Of a stretch of 7,421 bases of DNA, positions 1-7,421 are shown one piece after another. A program made the translations under genes and the position numbers. Positions within the stretch are counted from its first letter, which is position 1. Every line of letters starts with the position of its first letter. The notes beneath the pieces were generated by a model. That model made no database searches and was not told the DNA's origin. It saw only the letters and a list, made by a program, of their open reading frames with translations. The stretch comes from an uncultured Bacteroidaceae bacterium. Lineage in GTDB: Bacteria; Bacteroidota; Bacteroidia; Bacteroidales; Bacteroidaceae. The stretch spans positions 1 to 7,421 of the forward strand of contig CAJGCJ010000098.1 in assembly GCA_904501775.1 (NCBI GenBank), in the 5' to 3' direction.

Positions 1-24
1 AAGCTCGCACTCAAGCAACTGTAA
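1..24 (+). CDS. 3' end of upstream gene, probably ruvA (partial)
   Basis: Reading from base 1, frame 1 gives K-L-A-L-K-Q-L followed by TAA at 22-24. This is the expected look of the C-terminus of a bacterial RuvA, whose domain III ends in a helix of the type (I/L)-(R/K)-x-A-L-K-x-L. RuvA is the Holliday-junction-binding subunit of the RuvAB branch-migration complex. From family knowledge, ruvA commonly sits just before sprA/sov in Bacteroidetes, which supports the reading. Only seven residues are visible, so the identity rests mainly on context; any short open frame could end this way. The stop lies four bases before the next ATG, suggesting one transcript. Confidence 0.45.
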   Translation, partial: KLALKQL

Positions 25-28
25 TACT

Positions 29-91
29 ATGAATATACGTCTGTTCATAACGGCAATGGCACTCTGCGCAAACATTATGATTATGTTTGCG
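29..91 (+). other. Sec signal peptide of SprA
   Basis: Residues 1-21 form a classical signal peptide: a short n-region with Arg4, a hydrophobic core from Leu5 to Phe20, and a likely signal peptidase I site after Met-Phe-Ala (A21|Q22). The following residues are polar (Gln, Asn, Ser), as expected for a mature N-terminus in the periplasm. Cys13 lies inside the core, but the preceding Met-Ala-Leu does not make a convincing lipobox and the hydrophobic stretch continues past it, so a lipoprotein is unlikely. The cleavage position is inferred by eye. Confidence 0.85.
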
Positions 92-3000
92 CAGAACAGC
101 AATAGTGCCCGGACAGACAGTATAACTGCGCGTTACCCGGTATCGCAAATAGTAAAGGAGGGCATCGAATACAGCAACAGGCATCCGATGGACCTTCGCG
201 CTCCTTCGAACATTATAAGCGACACGATATACAACGATGCCGACAGCAGCTACACAATAAGGACAATGCTAAGCGACAGCACACTGTTGGGAACACCCAT
301 AATGCTGAAGCAGAGCGAATATGCACAATGGCATCTGGGACAGTCGATGATGCGATATTTCCGCAACAGGAACAAGAAGGAATTCGAAGAATCGCAAAGC
401 AAGTCGATGTTCGATTTCACCGACATGCACTTCGATTTGGGCCCTGCCGAGAAGATTTTCGGCCCGGGCGGTGTGCGCATAAAGACTCAGGGAAGTGCCG
501 AGATGAAGATAGGTTATTCTATGCAGACGATAGATAACCCCTCACTGCCCGAGCGCAGCCGAAAGACAAGCAGTTTCGACTTTGATGAAAAGATAAACCT
601 GAATGTGCGTGGAAGCGTAGGTGACAAGATGAAACTCGATTTCAACTATAACACCGAGGCTACATTCAGCTACGATGCACAAAAGCTGAACCTGAAATAT
701 GAAGGCAAGGAGGACGAGGTTATAAAACTGCTCGAAGCAGGAAATGTTTCGTTCAACCCCGGCACCAAGCTTATCAAAGGAGCGACATCGCTTTTCGGTA
801 TACGCACCGACCTGCAGTTCGGCAAGCTTGAGCTGCAAGCGGTAATATCGCAAAAGAAATCGAGCAGCACCACCGTAAGTTCAAAGGGCGGAACACAGCT
901 CACCACTTATGAGCTGGAGATAACCAACTACGACGAGAACCGACACTTCTTCCTGAGCCACTACTTCCGCGACAACTACGACCGTTCGATGGCACAGTTG
1001 CCGACCATTCTTTCGGGAATAACCATCAACCGTGTCGAGGTGTGGGTAACAAACAAAACAAGCGACTACACCAACCCGCGTAACATCGTAGCCTTTACCG
1101 ATATAGGTGAGAGCCGACGCATCAGCAACGGGCGCTGGCAGGCAACAGGCGGCAGTTCACTGCCGCACAACAACAGCAACAACCTGTATGCTGCAATGAA
1201 CAGCACATATAGTGCCATTCGCGACATAGACCAAGTAAACAACACACTGAACGGAGCTGACGGCATAAACGGCGGACTCGACTACGAAAAACTATCTAAC
1301 GCGCGCCTGCTCCCTGCTTCGGAGTACACCATAAACCACGCCCTCGGATATATCTCGCTTAAAAACACCTTGCGTGCCGATGAGGTGCTGGCCATTGCCT
1401 ACGAATATACCTACGGTGGACAGACATATCAGGTGGGAGAGTTCTCGAGCGACCAGAAAGAGTCGACCCGTACACTCTTTGTAAAACTGCTAAAGCCCAA
1501 TGCATGCTCACCGCAGAACGGCTGTTGGGACCTTATGATGAAGAACGTCTACTCACTGGGCACACGCAGCCTCAACGGCAATGAGTTCAAGCTCGATATC
1601 TATTATGCAAGCGACAGCTTGGGTACAAACATCACATACCTGCCCGAGGCCAATCTGAAAGGCACACCGATACTGCGTCTTCTGAACCTCGACCGACTCG
1701 ATACCAACAACACGAAGGTTGCCCCCAACGGCAGGTTCGACTTTATACAGGGATATACCGTTGACACATCTACCGGACGAATATTCTTCCCCTCGGTAGA
1801 GCCTTTCGGCAGCTACCTTAGAGAGAAGATTGGTGACGATGCCATTGCCGACAAATATGTATTCGAAGAACTTTACGACTCGACAAAGACTGTTGCCAAA
1901 CAGATTGCCGAGAAAGACAAGTTCTACCTCATCGGAGAGTACTCGGGCTCATCGAACAATGTCATACAGACAGGTTCTACAAACATTCCGCGTGGCTCGG
2001 TGGTTGTAACTGCCGGTGGTGTGACGCTTATCGAGAATGTCGACTATCAGGTTGACTACTCGTCGGGTATAATAACCATTCTCAACCAGAATATAATAGA
2101 TGCCGGAACAAATGTAAACGTATCACTCGAGAGCAATACCCTCTTCAGCATGCAAAGAAAGACCGTGCTGGGACTGAACTGGAAATACAACTTCTCGAAC
2201 GAACTGAACTTTGGCGGTACATTCATGACACTGAGCGAGAAACCGCTTACATCAAAGGTAGACATGGGCTCGGAGCCTTTGAAGAATACAATCTGGGGAT
2301 TCAACATGGCATGGAAGAAGGAGAGCCAATGGCTCACTAACATGCTCGACCGACTGCCGATGATAAGCTGTACCGCACCATCGATGATTGACTTCAGCGC
2401 CGAGTTTGCCCGCCTCGATGCAGGCACATCGAGCGAGGTACAGAGCCAAGCATCGTATATCGACGACTTCGAGAGCACCGAGAACGGACTCGACCTTACA
2501 ACGGCATCGGCTTGGGTGCTTGCATCACTGCCCACCGGAATGCAATACAGCAACCTGACGAACGACATACGCACAGGATACAATCGCGCACGACTGAGCT
2601 GGTACACTATAGACCCGTTATTCACACGCCGCAGTTCGTCACTCACACCGTCGCACATCAAGAGCGACCTTGAACAGCTTTCGAACCACTATGTGCGCGA
2701 AGTGTACGAGCGCGAGCTATATCCCAACAAGGAATCGACCTATGGCGAGTCATCGACACTGTCGCTGCTCAACCTCACATACTATCCCGACGAGAGAGGA
2801 CCGTACAACCTTGACACCGACCTCAACTTCGACGGTAAGCTCAACGCACCCGAAAAGCGTTGGGGAGGTATCACACGCCAGTTGAGTACAACCGATTTCG
2901 AGACATCAAACATACAGTATATCGAATTCTGGATGCTCGATCCATTCATCTACGAACAGGCAGGAATGGGCGGTGACCTGTATCTGAACCTTGGCGAGGT

Positions 3001-6000
3001 ATCGGAGGATATTCTGAAGGACGGAAAGAAATTCTTCGAGAACGGATTGCCGGCAAACGGCAACACATACACATACGAGGAGAGCTCATTCGGTCATGTA
3101 CCGACAACATCGAGCCTTGTATATGCCTTTGACAACAATGCAGGCAGCCGTGGACAGCAGGATGTGGGATTGAACGGACTCAGCAGCGAAAACGAGGCAC
3201 AGTTCAAGGTATATGCCGATTATCTGAGCGCCATCAAGGGACATGTGCGTCAGGAGGTATATGACAGCATTGCTGCCGACCCCGCCGGAGACGACTACCA
3301 CTATTTCCGTGGAGCCGACTACGATGCATTGGAAAAGAGTATCATAGAGCGATACAAATATTTCAACAACAGCGAGGGCAACTCTCCTGCATCATCGGAC
3401 AACGAGAGCTACAACAGCGCAGCCAAGACTACGCCCGACATCGAGGATGTGAATCAGGACTTCACAATGGATGAATATGAGAATTTCTTCCAGTATCACA
3501 TATCGTTGCGCCCCGAAGATATGCAGGTAGGACGGAACTACATATCGGACAAGCGTTCGGTATCGACCAAGCTGCGCAACGGAAACACCGAGACTGTCGA
3601 CTGGTATAAATTCCGTATTCCCATAAACGACTACGAGAAGGTTGTAGGTACAATACGCGACTTCACCTCGATACGTTTCATGCGTATGTATATGACCTCG
3701 TTCCAGCGCCCCATCACACTGCGCTTTGCGACACTGCAGCTTGTGCGTGGCGACTGGCGACCCTACCAGCAGGCCATAGCATCGGTAAACAACACTTCTC
3801 CTTCTATAACAGGTGACTTTACAATGTCGGCTGTAAACATCGAGGAGCATGGCGACCGCCAACCGGTGAACTATGTGCTACCCCCGGGAATATCACGCGT
3901 ACTCGACCCCGAACAGCCACAGCTGCGTCAGAACAACGAGCAGGCACTGTCGCTGCAGGTAAACAACCTTGGCAGCAAGGAGTCGCGTGCCGTATACAAG
4001 AAGAGCAACCTTGACATACGCCAATATGAGCGCATACAGCTGTATGTACACGCCGAGGCTCCCGAGATTGATGCCACATCACTTGCCAACAACGAGATAT
4101 CGGTATTCGTACGACTTGGCTCGGACTACAAGAGCAACTACTACGAGTATGAGGTGCCTCTTACCCTGACTCCCCATGGCTCATACGACAAATACAGCAA
4201 CACAGGAGCCATTGCAGTGTGGCCTACCGAAAACATGGTGGATATTCCGCTCGACAAACTGAAGAACATAAAGACACGACGCAACACACTGCGCAACACC
4301 GGCGCATCAAACGTAAGCAACACAACAATATACAGCGAATACGACAACGACATTCCCAAGAACCGAATAAGCATTGTCGGCACACCCACATTGGGGCAGA
4401 TCAAGGTGATGATGATAGGTATACGCAACAACACCAGCAATGCAAAGTCGGCTATCGTGTGGATTAATGAGATGCGCCTGTTGGGATTCGAGAACAAGAG
4501 CGGATGGGCTGCACAAGGCGACCTTAACATCAAGCTGTCGGACATCGGTAGCTTTGCAGCACAGGGTAGAATGGAGACTGCCGGCTTCGGTGGCCTTGAG
4601 GACAAGCTGGCATCGCGCCGCAAGGACGACTACTACAAATATTCGCTTACCGGCTCAATAGACTTGGGCCGCATACTGCCCAAGCAGGCAAAGCTCACGC
4701 TACCCACATACTACTCGTACAGCGAGGAGGTGACAGCACCCCTTTACAGCCCGTTTGACAGCGACCTGTTGCTTGACGATGTACTCGACAGCTACACAGG
4801 GCATGCACGCGACTCGATAAAGAACATATCCGAGGTGCGTAGCACAACGCGCAACTTCTCGCTCAGCAATGCCAAACTGAACATTGCCAGCGCAACTCCC
4901 ATGCCCTATGACCCGGCAAACCTCAGTTTCAGTTTCTCGTATGCAAGCACCGACAACAGCGGAAGCACAGTAGAGTGGGAGCACAGGCTCAACTGGAAAG
5001 CATCTATTGCATACAACTATGCAAGCCCCATAAAAACCATAAAGCCATTCGAGAAGATAAAGAACAAATCAAAGTGGTTGAAGATTGTCAAGGATTTCGG
5101 CATAAACCCATTGCCACAGACACTCACCTTCAACACCAACATGACACGCAACTACCACGAGCTTCAGACACGCGACATAAACAACCTGTCGGGCAAGAGC
5201 GAAATACCGCTTAACTTCTCGCAGCAATTCTATTGGGACCGTTCATTCTCAATAAAATGGGACCCCACCACCAATCTGCGCATGAACCTCACAACAGGAA
5301 CAAATGCCGAGATTGAAGAGCCCTATCTCCCTGTGAACAAGAAACGCTACCCCAACGAATACGAGATTTGGAAAGACTCGGTAAAAATGAGCATCAGCAG
5401 CATGGGACGCCCATTGACATACCAGCAGAATTTCTCGGCATCGTACAACCTGCCGCTGAACAAACTGCCAATATTCGAGTGGGTAAGTTCGGTTGAGGGT
5501 AAATTCACATCATCATACAACTGGGCACGCGGAAACAGCATATCGGGAAGAAACTACGGTAATGACATTGCCAACAGACGCAACCTTAACCTGTCGGGCA
5601 GTTTCCAGTTCGAGAAACTGTACAACCTGATACCATACCTCGAAGAGACCAACAAGAGGTTTGCAAGCAAGAAAAACACAGGCAAGAAGAGCCCTGCAAA
5701 GAACAAGAGGGATGCCAAGAAGAAAAAGGCAAAGCCTTTCACAAAGGAGATACAGCTATACGAGGACAGCACACTCACCGTTAAGCATAATCTGAAAAGC
5801 AAGAAGTTCACACTTACTGCACGCACTAAAAAAGGCAAGCCCTACAAGCTGAAATACAAGATAGTTGACGACAACAGCATACAGATAAAGAGCAAGGACA
5901 GCACCGCAATAAAAATAACCATCACTCCCAAGGAGAAGGGCGAGATGTCGACCTTTGCAAAGAACATGCAGTACCCTGCACGTTTCCTGATGATGTTGCG

Positions 6001-7378
6001 CAGCGCATCCATAAGCTATACGAATTCGTACGCCATGTCGTTGCCGGGATTCATGCCCGAGGTAGGCGATATCTTCGGACAAAAGAACCTTAACGGACTG
6101 TATGCACCCGGACTCGACTTTGCATTCGGCCTCACCGGCGACAGCTATCTGCACCATGCACACAAGCGCGGATGGCTGCTCAAGAACGACAGCGTATCGG
6201 TTCAGGCATCGAGCAACACTGCCGAGGACCTTCAGGTAAAGGTTGTTCTTGAACCCGTAACCGACCTCAAGATAGACCTTAACGCAAGCTGGACACGCAA
6301 CAACAGCCGTAACATACAGTTCATGTACGACGGAATGCCCTCGACCGAGACCGGCGGTTTCTCAATGACAACCATCACCATAGGCAACTCTTTTGGCGGT
6401 GGTAATGCCGACAACAACTACAAGTCGAGCGCTTATGACAAATTCCTGAGTAACCTTGAGACTGTGCGCCAACGAATAGAGAGCAGATATGCCAACAGCA
6501 TGTATCCTGCAGGCAGCAGCCTTGCCGGACAGCCCTACGACCCGGCCAACGGCGGCGTCGACAAATACTCGGCCGATGTTATGATACCGGCCTTCTACAG
6601 CGCATATACAGGCAAGGATGCAGGCAGCAGCATACTCGACATATTCCCTTCGTTCCTGCGCATGCTGCCCAACTGGAAAGTGAAATATTCGGGCTTGTCG
6701 AAACTCGATTTCTTCAAGAAACATTTCAAGAGCGTGAATATCGAACATGGCTACAAGAGTATATATGCGGTAGGTTCATACAGCACCTACGCCACATACA
6801 TGGAGTACACCAACGGCATAGGATTCGTAAACAGCACCACTACAGGATTGCCTGTGCCAAGCAGCAGATACAATGTAGGCTCGGTGTCAATAAACGAGTC
6901 ATTCAGCCCGCTTATCGGTGTCAATGTAACCACACTCAACAATGTTACCATAGGTACAAAATATATCAAGTCGCGTGTACTTAACCTGAGCCTCACATCC
7001 ATTCAGATGGTCGAGACCTACTCCGACGAGATTGCAGTGAACCTTGGATACAAGATTATCGGTCTGAAACTCTTTGGAGGCGGAAAGAAGGTAAGCAGCA
7101 AGAAGAACTCTGTAAGCAACGACCTGAACATGCGTGCCGACTTCTCGTACAAGAACATGAGTTCGCTTGCACGCAGCATCGACACAGGAACAACACAGGC
7201 AACAAGCGGGACAAAGTCGTTCAACTACTCGTTCTCGGCCGATTACACATATAGCAAGATGCTTACCATCAGCTGCTATTTCGACCGCCAGCAGACAATT
7301 CCGTTGATATCGGCAAGTTCGTACCCCACAACAACAACCGATTTCGGTGTCAGTCTGAAATTCTCCTTGACACGATAA
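29..7378 (+). CDS. sprA: SprA/Sov, type IX secretion system outer-membrane translocon
   Basis: This encodes the giant outer-membrane channel of the type IX secretion system, which exports proteins bearing T9SS C-terminal signals and, in gliding species, adhesins such as SprB. The known structure of the family is a single-chain barrel of about 36 strands, gated by PorV and a Plug protein. Seen here: a signal peptide (residues 1-21); the SprA N-terminal block with FGPGGVR (144-150), then FNPGTKLIKG (242-251); WDLMMKN from 500; YIDDFE (810-815); RWGG from about 944; NYVLPPG (1281-1287); a lysine-rich segment (1881-1906); MMLRS (1988-1992); LPGFMP (2005-2010); PGLDFAFG (2027-2034); VMIPAF (2184-2189); LPNW (2213-2216); and a terminal beta-rich tail beginning YFDRQ at 2417. 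At 2449 residues it is close to Flavobacterium SprA and Porphyromonas Sov (about 2400-2500), so it looks complete. The ATG at 29 is preferred over Met10 because it supplies the basic n-region (Arg4). No Shine-Dalgarno is visible, as is usual in Bacteroidetes. The frame is uninterrupted and ends at TAA 7376-7378. Family assignment is very secure; whether the host glides cannot be told from this gene. Confidence 0.97.
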   Translation: MNIRLFITAMALCANIMIMFAQNSNSARTDSITARYPVSQIVKEGIEYSNRHPMDLRAPSNIISDTIYNDADSSYTIRTMLSDSTLLGTPIMLKQSEYAQWHLGQSMMRYFRNRNKKEFEESQSKSMFDFTDMHFDLGPAEKIFGPGGVRIKTQGSAEMKIGYSMQTIDNPSLPERSRKTSSFDFDEKINLNVRGSVGDKMKLDFNYNTEATFSYDAQKLNLKYEGKEDEVIKLLEAGNVSFNPGTKLIKGATSLFGIRTDLQFGKLELQAVISQKKSSSTTVSSKGGTQLTTYELEITNYDENRHFFLSHYFRDNYDRSMAQLPTILSGITINRVEVWVTNKTSDYTNPRNIVAFTDIGESRRISNGRWQATGGSSLPHNNSNNLYAAMNSTYSAIRDIDQVNNTLNGADGINGGLDYEKLSNARLLPASEYTINHALGYISLKNTLRADEVLAIAYEYTYGGQTYQVGEFSSDQKESTRTLFVKLLKPNACSPQNGCWDLMMKNVYSLGTRSLNGNEFKLDIYYASDSLGTNITYLPEANLKGTPILRLLNLDRLDTNNTKVAPNGRFDFIQGYTVDTSTGRIFFPSVEPFGSYLREKIGDDAIADKYVFEELYDSTKTVAKQIAEKDKFYLIGEYSGSSNNVIQTGSTNIPRGSVVVTAGGVTLIENVDYQVDYSSGIITILNQNIIDAGTNVNVSLESNTLFSMQRKTVLGLNWKYNFSNELNFGGTFMTLSEKPLTSKVDMGSEPLKNTIWGFNMAWKKESQWLTNMLDRLPMISCTAPSMIDFSAEFARLDAGTSSEVQSQASYIDDFESTENGLDLTTASAWVLASLPTGMQYSNLTNDIRTGYNRARLSWYTIDPLFTRRSSSLTPSHIKSDLEQLSNHYVREVYERELYPNKESTYGESSTLSLLNLTYYPDERGPYNLDTDLNFDGKLNAPEKRWGGITRQLSTTDFETSNIQYIEFWMLDPFIYEQAGMGGDLYLNLGEVSEDILKDGKKFFENGLPANGNTYTYEESSFGHVPTTSSLVYAFDNNAGSRGQQDVGLNGLSSENEAQFKVYADYLSAIKGHVRQEVYDSIAADPAGDDYHYFRGADYDALEKSIIERYKYFNNSEGNSPASSDNESYNSAAKTTPDIEDVNQDFTMDEYENFFQYHISLRPEDMQVGRNYISDKRSVSTKLRNGNTETVDWYKFRIPINDYEKVVGTIRDFTSIRFMRMYMTSFQRPITLRFATLQLVRGDWRPYQQAIASVNNTSPSITGDFTMSAVNIEEHGDRQPVNYVLPPGISRVLDPEQPQLRQNNEQALSLQVNNLGSKESRAVYKKSNLDIRQYERIQLYVHAEAPEIDATSLANNEISVFVRLGSDYKSNYYEYEVPLTLTPHGSYDKYSNTGAIAVWPTENMVDIPLDKLKNIKTRRNTLRNTGASNVSNTTIYSEYDNDIPKNRISIVGTPTLGQIKVMMIGIRNNTSNAKSAIVWINEMRLLGFENKSGWAAQGDLNIKLSDIGSFAAQGRMETAGFGGLEDKLASRRKDDYYKYSLTGSIDLGRILPKQAKLTLPTYYSYSEEVTAPLYSPFDSDLLLDDVLDSYTGHARDSIKNISEVRSTTRNFSLSNAKLNIASATPMPYDPANLSFSFSYASTDNSGSTVEWEHRLNWKASIAYNYASPIKTIKPFEKIKNKSKWLKIVKDFGINPLPQTLTFNTNMTRNYHELQTRDINNLSGKSEIPLNFSQQFYWDRSFSIKWDPTTNLRMNLTTGTNAEIEEPYLPVNKKRYPNEYEIWKDSVKMSISSMGRPLTYQQNFSASYNLPLNKLPIFEWVSSVEGKFTSSYNWARGNSISGRNYGNDIANRRNLNLSGSFQFEKLYNLIPYLEETNKRFASKKNTGKKSPAKNKRDAKKKKAKPFTKEIQLYEDSTLTVKHNLKSKKFTLTARTKKGKPYKLKYKIVDDNSIQIKSKDSTAIKITITPKEKGEMSTFAKNMQYPARFLMMLRSASISYTNSYAMSLPGFMPEVGDIFGQKNLNGLYAPGLDFAFGLTGDSYLHHAHKRGWLLKNDSVSVQASSNTAEDLQVKVVLEPVTDLKIDLNASWTRNNSRNIQFMYDGMPSTETGGFSMTTITIGNSFGGGNADNNYKSSAYDKFLSNLETVRQRIESRYANSMYPAGSSLAGQPYDPANGGVDKYSADVMIPAFYSAYTGKDAGSSILDIFPSFLRMLPNWKVKYSGLSKLDFFKKHFKSVNIEHGYKSIYAVGSYSTYATYMEYTNGIGFVNSTTTGLPVPSSRYNVGSVSINESFSPLIGVNVTTLNNVTIGTKYIKSRVLNLSLTSIQMVETYSDEIAVNLGYKIIGLKLFGGGKKVSSKKNSVSNDLNMRADFSYKNMSSLARSIDTGTTQATSGTKSFNYSFSADYTYSKMLTISCYFDRQQTIPLISASSYPTTTTDFGVSLKFSLTR
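2819..2854 (+). other. EF-hand-like acidic loop 1 in SprA (residues 931-942)
   Basis: The 12-residue stretch D931-L-N-F-D-G-K-L-N-A-P-E942 matches the canonical EF-hand calcium loop at positions 1 (Asp), 3 (Asn), 5 (Asp), 6 (Gly), 8 (hydrophobic) and 12 (Glu). It lies just before the family-conserved RWGG segment, in the periplasmic or extracellular part of the polypeptide. The match is seen directly; calcium binding is inferred, and flanking helices of a true EF-hand are not evident, so it may be a turn with dockerin-like chemistry or coincidental. Confidence 0.4.
3446..3481 (+). other. EF-hand-like acidic loop 2 in SprA (residues 1140-1151)
   Basis: D1140-V-N-Q-D-F-T-M-D-E-Y-E1151 places Asp, Asn, Asp, a hydrophobic residue and Glu at EF-loop positions 1, 3, 5, 8 and 12. 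Position 6 is Phe rather than the usual Gly. From memory, an Asp/Asn-rich motif of this kind recurs at this point in other SprA proteins, so it is probably structural. Metal binding is inferred only. Confidence 0.35.
5669..5746 (+). other. Lysine-rich segment of SprA (residues 1881-1906)
   Basis: Of 26 residues, 12 are Lys and one is Arg (K1881-K1882, K1886-K1887, K1891, K1893-R1894, K1897-K1900, K1902, K1906), mixed with Ala, Ser, Gly and Asn. The segment follows strand-rich sequence and precedes a Lys- and Thr-rich region (about 1907-1970) with alternating hydrophobic residues, then the conserved MMLRS motif. It is best read as a flexible, strongly basic periplasmic loop between barrel strands. 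The placement on the periplasmic side is inferred from the general rule that long charged loops avoid the barrel wall, not shown by the sequence. Confidence 0.7.
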
Positions 7379-7407
7379 ACAGAGAGTATCAATACAAAGA
7401 GTTGTGG

Positions 7408-7421
7408 CCGGGAACCCCCGG
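7408..7421 (+). terminator. Possible terminator hairpin, cut by window end
   Basis: CCGGG at 7408-7412 can pair with CCCGG at 7417-7421 across an AACC loop, 29 bases after the sprA stop. The position and GC content suit an intrinsic terminator stem, but the window ends on the last paired base, so neither a longer stem nor a following T-run can be seen. It could equally be a chance palindrome in a short intergenic gap before another gene. The rest of the 43-base tail (7379-7407) shows nothing recognisable. Confidence 0.25.

Noticed and set aside
56..58. Met10 as an alternative SprA start
   Set aside because: Starting there would remove Arg4 and leave a signal peptide without a basic n-region; the ATG at 29 also fits the close spacing to the upstream stop.
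65..67. Cys13 as a lipoprotein acylation site
   Set aside because: The residues before it (Met-Ala-Leu) are a poor lipobox and the hydrophobic core continues to residue 20, followed by a good signal peptidase I site.
2056..2661. A 201-codon open frame on the minus strand, the longest antisense frame in the window
   Set aside because: It lies wholly inside sprA, its translation shows no recognisable domain, and the sense frame in the same place carries the family motif YIDDFE. It is a compositional shadow.
3392..3862. A 156-codon minus-strand open frame with hydrophobic stretches
   Set aside because: It overlaps the conserved SprA segment just before NYVLPPG and has no family resemblance.
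4141..4623. A 160-codon minus-strand open frame
   Set aside because: It is fully antisense to conserved SprA coding sequence, with Ser/Leu-rich low-information translation and no plausible start context.
7279..7375. A T9SS C-terminal sorting signal at the end of the protein
   Set aside because: The tail is alternating beta-strand sequence typical of the end of an outer-membrane barrel and of SprA itself; the translocon is not its own cargo and no CTD motif is seen.
1..7421. A previously undescribed system, mobile element, CRISPR array or RNA gene
   Set aside because: Almost all of the window is a single intact sprA gene with recognisable family motifs; no direct repeats with spacers, insertion-sequence ends or RNA gene signatures were found.

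Overview
The window is essentially one giant gene. It encodes an intact 2449-residue (roughly 270 kDa) exported protein that I recognise as SprA, called Sov in Porphyromonas. SprA is the outer-membrane translocon of the type IX secretion system (T9SS), the protein-export and gliding machinery restricted to the Bacteroidetes (Bacteroidota). The host is therefore a member of that phylum. Moderate GC content, frequent ATA isoleucine codons and the lack of a Shine-Dalgarno sequence before the start fit a Bacteroidales-type genome. I cannot name the genus.

Layout: bases 1-24 are the last seven codons and stop of an upstream gene on the same strand. They read K-L-A-L-K-Q-L-stop, which resembles the C-terminus of Bacteroidetes RuvA, and ruvA lying just before sprA/sov fits what I recall of this locus. 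Only four bases separate that stop from the sprA ATG at 29, so the two genes are probably co-transcribed. The sprA reading frame runs to the TAA at 7376-7378 without a frameshift. The remaining 43 bases are non-coding and end in a short GC-rich inverted repeat cut by the window edge, possibly the start of a terminator.

Within SprA the order is: a Sec signal peptide; an N-terminal SprA block with the conserved FGPGGVR and FNPGTKLIKG motifs; a long middle section holding the family motif YIDDFE, several possibly repeated beta-sandwich-like modules and two acidic loops resembling EF-hand calcium sites; the NYVLPPG region; then a C-terminal half rich in alternating beta strands, interrupted by a very lysine-rich segment and ending in conserved barrel-type strands. 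The family forms a very large single-chain outer-membrane beta-barrel that passes folded or partly folded cargo carrying T9SS C-terminal signals. Its partners (PorV, Plug, the PorK/L/M/N motor and ring) are not in this window.

I see no mobile element, CRISPR array, RNA gene or second system here. The interesting points are details inside SprA and its tight coupling to the upstream gene, not a new system.
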